The notes under the pieces are model-generated. The model was not told the DNA's origin, did not search any database, and was given only the letters and a program-made list of their open reading frames with translations. A stretch of 64,000 bases of DNA, from the NCBI RefSeq assembly GCF_000797465.1, contig NZ_JSWG01000009.1, positions 682,001 to 746,000 on the forward strand. Reading direction: 5' to 3'. The DNA comes from Psychroserpens jangbogonensis. GTDB taxonomy: Bacteria > Bacteroidota > Bacteroidia > Flavobacteriales > Flavobacteriaceae. How positions within the stretch are numbered: the stretch's first letter is position 1; each line of letters begins with the position of its first letter. The translations under genes and the position numbers were made by a program. This document shows positions 58,321-64,000 of this stretch, in pieces.

Positions 58321-59514
58321 GTGGACTCAAGTTTTCTAAAACTGAAAGCCTATTGTGAAGCTGAAAACTTTAAAGGTTGGGATCCTTACGATGGTATGAA
58401 TTCCAAAGTATTCCAAGCATTACCTTTAAAACATTGGGATTTAGCGCGATTAGCTTGGATTCAAGGATTCAAAAGAAGTCCGATAAATTTCAGAAAACTA
58501 TTATTAGTGCCAAAAGAACACAATGCTAAAGGTGTTGCTTTATTCCTTTTAGGCTACTGTCGACTATATAAATTAGCAGAAAATGGTTGTGAAGACTTCG
58601 GAACAAAAGCAGAACTCTTAAAACATATCAAGGATATTACCAAATTGCTACTTGACTTAAGAAGCGAAGGGTATTCTGGATCAGCTTGGGGTTACAATTT
58701 CGATTGGCAAGCACGACGTTTATTCCTCTTCAAAAAACACACACCAACTGTTGTAGCAACTTGTTTTTGTGTTGAAGCTTTAATAGAAAGCTATGAAATC
58801 TCAAAAGACGAAACGGTTTTAAAGGAAACTTTATCCGCTGCCGATTTTGTGCTTGACGACTTGTCAAGGACACCTTATGGTAAAGGCGTTATATTTTCGT
58901 ACAGCATTAAAGATGGTAATAATACAGTGATTAATGCGTCTTTGTTAGGTGCCAAGATATTAAGTTATTCTTACAAATACACTAAAAATAAAGAGCATGC
59001 AGATATGGCAAAGCAGGCGATTACTGCTGCTTGTGATTTGCAGGAAGACGATGGGTCTTGGATTTACGGATTACTTCCTGTGCAATCATGGAAAGATAGT
59101 TTTCATACCGGATTTAACTTAGATGCGATTGAAACCTATCAACAAAATACTGAAGATACTAGCTTTCAGGAATACATACAAAAAGGCGTAGACTATTATT
59201 TAGAACATTTCTTTGAAGCAAATGGGATGCCTAAGTATTACCATAATAAAACCTATCCTATTGATATTCATTGTCCTGCGCAAGTTATTGTAACCTTGTC
59301 TAAGCTTGAGCTTTTTAAGAAAAATGAAGCTTTGTTGTCAAAAGTATTAGATTGGACTATTGACAATATGCAACATAAAAAAGGCTACTTTTATTACCAA
59401 TTAAAAAAAGGAATGAGCTCAAAAATATCATATATGAGATGGAGCAATGCTTTTATGTTTAATGCAATGTCACATTTTTTATTGGAAACTAAATCGGTAA
59501 ATCATGGAAGCTAA
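58321..59514 (+). CDS. Alpha-toroid protein of the polysaccharide locus, unknown substrate
   Basis: About 397 residues, with repeating helices and the recurring patterns GWDPYDGMNSKVFQAL, GSAWGYNFDWQARR, DLQEDDGSWIYG and IDIHCPAQVI. These suggest an (alpha/alpha)6 barrel like those of polysaccharide lyases, cyclases or heparinase-type proteins. I choose the GTG at 58321, five bases after the bi-domain gene's stop, since it starts the family-like segment 'DSSFLKLKAYCE'; a GTG at 58291, overlapping that gene, is the alternative. No signal peptide is seen, so it should act in the cytoplasm. It pairs tightly with the bi-domain oxidoreductase. Confidence 0.7.
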   Translation: MDSSFLKLKAYCEAENFKGWDPYDGMNSKVFQALPLKHWDLARLAWIQGFKRSPINFRKLLLVPKEHNAKGVALFLLGYCRLYKLAENGCEDFGTKAELLKHIKDITKLLLDLRSEGYSGSAWGYNFDWQARRLFLFKKHTPTVVATCFCVEALIESYEISKDETVLKETLSAADFVLDDLSRTPYGKGVIFSYSIKDGNNTVINASLLGAKILSYSYKYTKNKEHADMAKQAITAACDLQEDDGSWIYGLLPVQSWKDSFHTGFNLDAIETYQQNTEDTSFQEYIQKGVDYYLEHFFEANGMPKYYHNKTYPIDIHCPAQVIVTLSKLELFKKNEALLSKVLDWTIDNMQHKKGYFYYQLKKGMSSKISYMRWSNAFMFNAMSHFLLETKSVNHGS

Positions 59515-60202
59515 GTCATTAAACGGAGTTATGACTTTTGCTCCAAAGTCTAGAGACGAATTGATGCAGTATGCTTTCGATAATCATAAGATTATGGTAG
59601 CTGTAAATGCTGAGAAAATTCTCCATGCCACTGACGAAAGTCGAGCGCTGATTAATAGAAATCTTGGATATCCTGACGGAATTGGAGCAGTTTGGGCACT
59701 TCAAAAAAAAGGTGCTAAACATGTGGTTAAAATTCCGGGGTGTGAACTTTGGCTCGATGTTGTTGAGACGTATTACAAGACAAAATCTTTTTATTTAGTT
59801 GGAGGGAAACAAGAGGTCATTGAAGAGACCGTAAATAAATTGAAATCTGATTTTAAAGGGATTACAATTTGTAATTTTAGAAATGGATATATTAAAACCC
59901 AAGAAGAGGAGCAGGTATTAATTGAAGACATTAAAAAACACAAACCAGATGTGGTTTTTGTGGCCATGGGCTCTCCAAAACAAGAAGATTTAATGGAAAA
60001 AATTCAGCAATCACATCTAGCGGTTTATCAAGGTTTAGGTGGAAGTTATGACGTCTATACGGGAAATGTAAAAAGAGCTCCAGAATGGTGGGTGAAAAAT
60101 AATATGGAATGGACTTACAGATTATTAAGCCAGCCCTCGAGAATCAAACGTCAAATACATTTAGTAAGATTTTTTGTAAACTTGCATTTGGATAAGTATT
60201 AA
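59504..60202 (+). CDS. WecG/TagA/CpsF family glycosyltransferase (GT26)
   Basis: A protein of 232 residues. The conserved PDGIGAVWALQ segment, KIPGCELWLDVV, FVAMGSPKQEDLM and QGLGGSYDVYTGNVKRAPEWW are all characteristic. Family members transfer N-acetylmannosaminuronic acid or N-acetylmannosamine to a lipid-linked acceptor. The wecB gene 2.7 kb downstream would supply UDP-ManNAc, which makes a ManNAc-derived sugar plausible. It overlaps the previous gene by 11 bases. Confidence 0.92.
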   Translation: MEAKSLNGVMTFAPKSRDELMQYAFDNHKIMVAVNAEKILHATDESRALINRNLGYPDGIGAVWALQKKGAKHVVKIPGCELWLDVVETYYKTKSFYLVGGKQEVIEETVNKLKSDFKGITICNFRNGYIKTQEEEQVLIEDIKKHKPDVVFVAMGSPKQEDLMEKIQQSHLAVYQGLGGSYDVYTGNVKRAPEWWVKNNMEWTYRLLSQPSRIKRQIHLVRFFVNLHLDKY

Positions 60203-60417
60203 CCAATGGTGTCCTAAACGTTTTTCGACTAATGCAAGATCACATTATATTTTAGATGTTTTAATAGTTTCTTTTTTGAACGACACAAAAAAGAATGAGT
60301 ATCATTTTAAATAATGATTAGATTTGATTAAAACATTTATTTATTTTAGAACAGTTGTGAGTCATTTTGATATGACAGACACTGCTAATAATTAACAATA
60401 AAGAATAGAAAAAAGGA

Positions 60418-61863
60418 ATGCTTTTTAACTCAATTGACTTTGCTATTTTCTTACCAATAGTTTTTATACTCTATTGGTTTGTTGCGAACAAGAACTTAAA
60501 GCTACAAAATTTATTAATTGTTGCAGCCAGTTATTTGTTTTATGGTTGGTGGGACTGGCGTTTCTTATCTTTAATTCTGTTTAGTACCTTAGTTGATTAT
60601 TTAGTTGGAACTAAACTTAAAACCGAAAACAATCAAAAAAAAAGAATACTTCTGCTATGGATAAGTATTTGCGTAAATTTGGGATTTCTTGGGTTTTTTA
60701 AATATTACAACTTTTTTTTAGACAATTTTATTACTGCTTTTTCATTCTTAGGAACTACTATAAAAGCAAATTCTTTAAATATTATCTTACCTGTAGGTAT
60801 TAGCTTTTATACATTTCAAACCTTAAGTTATACTATTGATGTTTACAAAAGACGATTAGAGCCAACTAAAGATTTTGTTGCATTTTCGGCATTTGTTAGT
60901 TTCTTTCCACAATTGGTTGCAGGTCCAATTGAAAGAGCGACGCATTTATTACCTCAATTTTATAAAAAAAGACATTTTGATTATAATAAGGCTGTTGGTG
61001 GCATGCGTCAAATACTATGGGGTTTATTTAAAAAAATTGTAATTGCTGATAACTGTGCTGAATTTGCTAACCATATTTTTAATAACTCAACAGACTATTC
61101 TGGAAGTACTTTGGTTTTAGGCGCATTGTTTTTTACTTTTCAGATTTATGGTGATTTCTCTGGGTATTCAGATATTGCAATAGGTACGTCGAGACTTTTT
61201 GGGTTTGACTTGAAACAAAACTTCGCATTTCCTTATTTTTCTAGAGATATAGCAGAGTTTTGGCGACGATGGCATATTTCACTATCAACTTGGTTTAGAG
61301 ATTACCTTTATATACCATTAGGTGGAAGTCGAGGTGGGACTTTAATGAAAGTAAGAAATACGTTTATAATTTTTATTGTCAGTGGGTTTTGGCATGGTGC
61401 CAATTGGACATTTATTGTCTGGGGAACCTTAAATGCTATTTATTTTTTACCTCTTTTACTTACTAAAAACAATAGAAATAATTTAGATGTAGTCGCCCAA
61501 GGCAGAGTATTGCCAACTCTAAAGGAGTTTGGTTTAATGAGTCTAACATTTGCATTAACTGTTTTTGCATGGATATTTTTTAGGGCTGAAAATATCCAAC
61601 ATGCGATACAATACATTTCAGACATTTTTAAAAATCCTAGCTCATTTTTATTAGTTGGTGTATATTGGAAATACAAGACAATTATTATGCTTATCTCAAT
61701 ATTTGTCATAATAGAGTGGATTGGACGAGAAGGCCAATTTGCAATTGCTCATGTGGGTGAGAAATGGAAACCAGTGTATAGATATGCCGCATATTTCGTT
61801 ATTACTCTTTCAATATTATGGTTTAGTGGAAAAGAACAACAATTTATTTATTTTCAGTTTTAA
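60418..61863 (+). CDS. MBOAT-family membrane O-acyltransferase (AlgI-like)
   Basis: A protein of 481 residues with about a dozen hydrophobic segments. PVGISFYTFQTLSYTIDVYK, EFWRRWHISLSTWFRDYLYIPLGG and SGFWHGANWTFIVWG are the AlgI/DltB-type signatures, with the catalytic histidine at about residue 326. It would feed acyl groups to a periplasmic partner for O-acylation of the polymer. The gene downstream, separated by three bases, is a credible partner. Confidence 0.93.
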   Translation: MLFNSIDFAIFLPIVFILYWFVANKNLKLQNLLIVAASYLFYGWWDWRFLSLILFSTLVDYLVGTKLKTENNQKKRILLLWISICVNLGFLGFFKYYNFFLDNFITAFSFLGTTIKANSLNIILPVGISFYTFQTLSYTIDVYKRRLEPTKDFVAFSAFVSFFPQLVAGPIERATHLLPQFYKKRHFDYNKAVGGMRQILWGLFKKIVIADNCAEFANHIFNNSTDYSGSTLVLGALFFTFQIYGDFSGYSDIAIGTSRLFGFDLKQNFAFPYFSRDIAEFWRRWHISLSTWFRDYLYIPLGGSRGGTLMKVRNTFIIFIVSGFWHGANWTFIVWGTLNAIYFLPLLLTKNNRNNLDVVAQGRVLPTLKEFGLMSLTFALTVFAWIFFRAENIQHAIQYISDIFKNPSSFLLVGVYWKYKTIIMLISIFVIIEWIGREGQFAIAHVGEKWKPVYRYAAYFVITLSILWFSGKEQQFIYFQF

Positions 61864-61866
61864 CTT

Positions 61867-62760
61867 ATGAAACGATTTATAACAAGAACAATTTTATTTT
61901 TAGTAATTCTTCTTTTTTACTTTGGAGGGAATATGATTATTAATTATTTCATTTATACATCAGAATCTTTGAATATAGATACTACTAGAATATTAATTGC
62001 AGGTGACTCTCACACTGCAAAAAGTTTAAATCCTGATTTTTTTGAAAATGCACAAAATATATCTCAATTATCAGAACCATATATTATAACATATTGGAAA
62101 TTAAAAAAAATATTTAATTCTATTAGGCCTGATACCCTAATTTTAGGGTTCGCGCCTCAAAACATTTCTCAATTCAATGACCATAAATTTAGCCATGAGC
62201 GATTGTCTGGTGAAATGTTTAAAAGAATTTATCCAATCGAAAACTTTAAAAACATTGAAAATATCATTCCTATCGACTATTCTGGTTTTTATAAAACATT
62301 GTGGAAGCAAACTGCTTTTTATCCAAAGAAAACACATATTAATTACTTAGGACAATATTCTAACACAAAAAGTAGTAATGTTTCAGATTGGCAATCTGCA
62401 ATTAAACGGCATTATTATTGGAATGATAAAGTACTTGGAGTTTCAAAAGTAAACGTTGGTTATCTAGATTCAATATTAAAAATCTGCCAAGATCGAGAAA
62501 TACCAGTTGTTCTAACTAGTAGTCCCGTCTACAGCAGATATTTTGAAAATATTGCGCCCTTAATAATGAAAAAGTATAACTCTCTTAAAGAAAAATATGA
62601 AAGGCACACTGTGATTTTTGACAAAACTAATGACTTAGCTTATCCTGATTCATTGTTCTTTAATGCGGACCATTTAAATGCAGATGGAGCAAACAGATTT
62701 ACACTAGAACTAATAAAACATTTGGATAATATAGTGCAAACGAACAAAAAAGGTGTATGA
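61867..62760 (+). CDS. SGNH-hydrolase-like protein, probable MBOAT partner
   Basis: A protein of 297 residues with an N-terminal signal anchor (TRTILFLVILLFYFGG), so it should face the periplasm. It has the block I motif AGDSHTAKS (Ser48) and a C-terminal block with ADHLNADG (His269). Proteins of this DltD/AlgX-like type transfer acyl groups supplied by an MBOAT enzyme. The position three residues before the histidine, usually Asp in the SGNH family, is Asn265 here, while Asp268 directly precedes the histidine. A change of mechanism or loss of activity is possible. No other domain is seen. Confidence 0.7.
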   Translation: MKRFITRTILFLVILLFYFGGNMIINYFIYTSESLNIDTTRILIAGDSHTAKSLNPDFFENAQNISQLSEPYIITYWKLKKIFNSIRPDTLILGFAPQNISQFNDHKFSHERLSGEMFKRIYPIENFKNIENIIPIDYSGFYKTLWKQTAFYPKKTHINYLGQYSNTKSSNVSDWQSAIKRHYYWNDKVLGVSKVNVGYLDSILKICQDREIPVVLTSSPVYSRYFENIAPLIMKKYNSLKEKYERHTVIFDKTNDLAYPDSLFFNADHLNADGANRFTLELIKHLDNIVQTNKKGV

Positions 62761-62918
62761 CGCATTAAAATAAGTCAAACACATATAAGGAATTAAGTAG
62801 TAGATATATAAATATGTTTTAAGATGTGATTTTAAGAATATTCCTACTTATTCTCTGTTAAGCCACCAAAAAAAGTAGAGTAATCAATGATCAATACCCT
62901 AACTAAAAAAAGAGACTA

Positions 62919-64000
62919 ATGTATAACATTACAATAATTGCTGGCGCAAGACCAAACTTTATGAAAATTGCGCCAATTATTCACGCCATTCAAAAAGCAA
63001 AAAAAGAAGGGTTTCCTCTAGAGTATAGATTGGTTCATACAGGCCAGCACTACGATAAAAACATGTCAGGTAGTTTTTTTGAACAACTAGAAATACCTGA
63101 GCCTAATGTGAATCTAGAGTGCAGTGGTGGTTCACAAGCTGAACAAACAGCAAATATCATGATTAGTTTTGAAAAAGAATTATTAGCTAATCCTACAGAT
63201 TTAGTACTTGTAGTTGGTGATGTAACGTCTACTATGGCTTGTGCTCTAGTCGCTCAAAAGTTACAGACTAAAGTCGCACATGTGGAAGGCGGAATTCGTT
63301 CAGATGATTGGACCATGCCTGAGGAAATTAATAGATTGGTAACCGATAGTATCACCAATTACTTTTTTACGACTTCTGAAACTGCAAACGATAATTTGAA
63401 AAAGATTGGTGTCGATGAGGATCAGATATTTTTCGTCGGTAATACAATGATTGATACCTTGCTAAAACAACAACCCAAATTTATTCAACCTCAAGTTTGG
63501 GACGATTTACAACTTTCAAAGGGTAACTACATCGTCATGACGCTTCATAGACCAGCAAATGTTGATGAAGAGTCTCAGCTTAAGGATATGATTGATGAAA
63601 TTACGGCCAACACACAAAACTTACCACTAGTGTTTCCTGTGCATCCTAGAACTGCTAAAATATTAGAACGTCTTAATATTAAGCATTCCAGGCTTCACAT
63701 GGTTGAGCCTTTGAGTTATTTAGAGTTTAATTATTTGGTGGAGCGCGCCAAAGCAGTCATTACAGATTCTGGAGGAATTACCGAGGAGGCTTCTGTAATG
63801 CGAGTGCCTTGCTTAACCCTTAGAGATAATACAGAGCGACCAGAGACCATTACTTTAGGTACAAATGAATTGGTTGGTACAGCCCCGGAAAATTTAAAAC
63901 CGTATTTAGACAAGCTGTTCTTAGGTCTTTGGAAAGAAGGTAATGATATTCCTTTATGGGATGGAAAAACAGCCCTAAGAATTGTCGAATCTTTAAAAGG
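62919..64000 (+). CDS. wecB: UDP-N-acetylglucosamine 2-epimerase, non-hydrolysing (3' truncated by window)
   Basis: The ATG at 62919 opens a frame that runs off the end of the window after 360 codons, nearly the full family length. Signatures are AGARPNFMKIAPI at the start, HTGQHYDKNMSGSFFE, HVEGGIRSDDWTMPEEINR (with the catalytic Glu region), LHRPANVDEE, HPRTAKIL, and DSGGITEEA near the end. It converts UDP-GlcNAc to UDP-ManNAc, the donor or donor precursor for the WecG-type transferase upstream. Confidence 0.95.
   Translation, partial: MYNITIIAGARPNFMKIAPIIHAIQKAKKEGFPLEYRLVHTGQHYDKNMSGSFFEQLEIPEPNVNLECSGGSQAEQTANIMISFEKELLANPTDLVLVVGDVTSTMACALVAQKLQTKVAHVEGGIRSDDWTMPEEINRLVTDSITNYFFTTSETANDNLKKIGVDEDQIFFVGNTMIDTLLKQQPKFIQPQVWDDLQLSKGNYIVMTLHRPANVDEESQLKDMIDEITANTQNLPLVFPVHPRTAKILERLNIKHSRLHMVEPLSYLEFNYLVERAKAVITDSGGITEEASVMRVPCLTLRDNTERPETITLGTNELVGTAPENLKPYLDKLFLGLWKEGNDIPLWDGKTALRIVESLK

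Noticed and set aside
63731-63913. 60-residue minus-strand ORF near the right end
   Set aside because: It lies fully inside the conserved wecB coding sequence.

Overview
The window is AT-rich chromosomal DNA from a member of the Bacteroidota, almost certainly the family Flavobacteriaceae. The evidence is a murF-less division/cell-wall cluster in the flavobacterial order, promoters of the TTTG-N19-TAnnTTTG type, several large proteins with type IX secretion (T9SS) C-terminal sorting domains, and many one-base overlaps (TAATG) between genes. A genus cannot be named from the sequence alone; a marine lineage near Winogradskyella, Olleya or Psychroserpens is a guess.

Layout. (1) 1-13.1 kb: the dcw cluster ftsI(partial)-murE-mraY-murD-ftsW-murG-murC-ftsQ-ftsA-ftsZ on the + strand, tightly packed and closed by a strong terminator. 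(2) 13.1-14.2 kb: a YqeY-type protein, tRNA-Arg(UCG), a long-loop hairpin and a non-coding tandem repeat with a 52-53 bp period. (3) 14.2-15.7 kb: an MtfA-like (M90) zinc peptidase and, convergent to it, a small outer-membrane beta-barrel protein with a textbook Bacteroidota promoter. (4) 15.8-18.2 kb, minus strand: a three-gene operon with a 53-residue signal-peptide-like or leader-like peptide, an HPr-kinase-related P-loop protein with a PqqD-like N-terminus, and a nucleotidyltransferase-fold protein. This is the best candidate in the window for a little-described system, probably a ribosomally made and modified peptide. (5) 18.3-40.5 kb, minus strand: four tandem T9SS surface or secreted proteins (3612, 728, 722 and 1896 aa). 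They share a C-terminal module of about 500 residues and near-identical terminators. A decayed fifth copy lies beside them, and one gene looks like a recombination chimera. (6) 40.6-64 kb, + strand: a surface polysaccharide locus. It has dTDP-glucose genes (rfbB, rfbA), a Wzx flippase, a sulfotransferase, five GT4/GT2-type glycosyltransferases plus a WecG-type one, two hexapeptide acyltransferases, an asparagine-synthetase-like protein, an O-antigen ligase/polymerase-like protein, an acyltransferase-3, a bi-domain oxidoreductase, an alpha-toroid protein, an MBOAT/SGNH O-acylation pair, and wecB running off the end. Gene remnants occur at about 40.2-40.6, 42.6-43.1 and 48.45-48.64 kb.

How the parts work together. 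The dcw genes make lipid II and build the divisome. The T9SS proteins would be exported and anchored or released at the cell surface by a secretion apparatus that is not encoded here. The polysaccharide locus makes nucleotide sugars, assembles an oligosaccharide unit at the inner membrane, flips it, polymerises it, and decorates it with acyl and sulfate groups. No polymer export proteins (Wza/Wzc), initiating transferase, rfbC or rfbD lie within the window, so the locus probably extends beyond its right end or relies on genes elsewhere.
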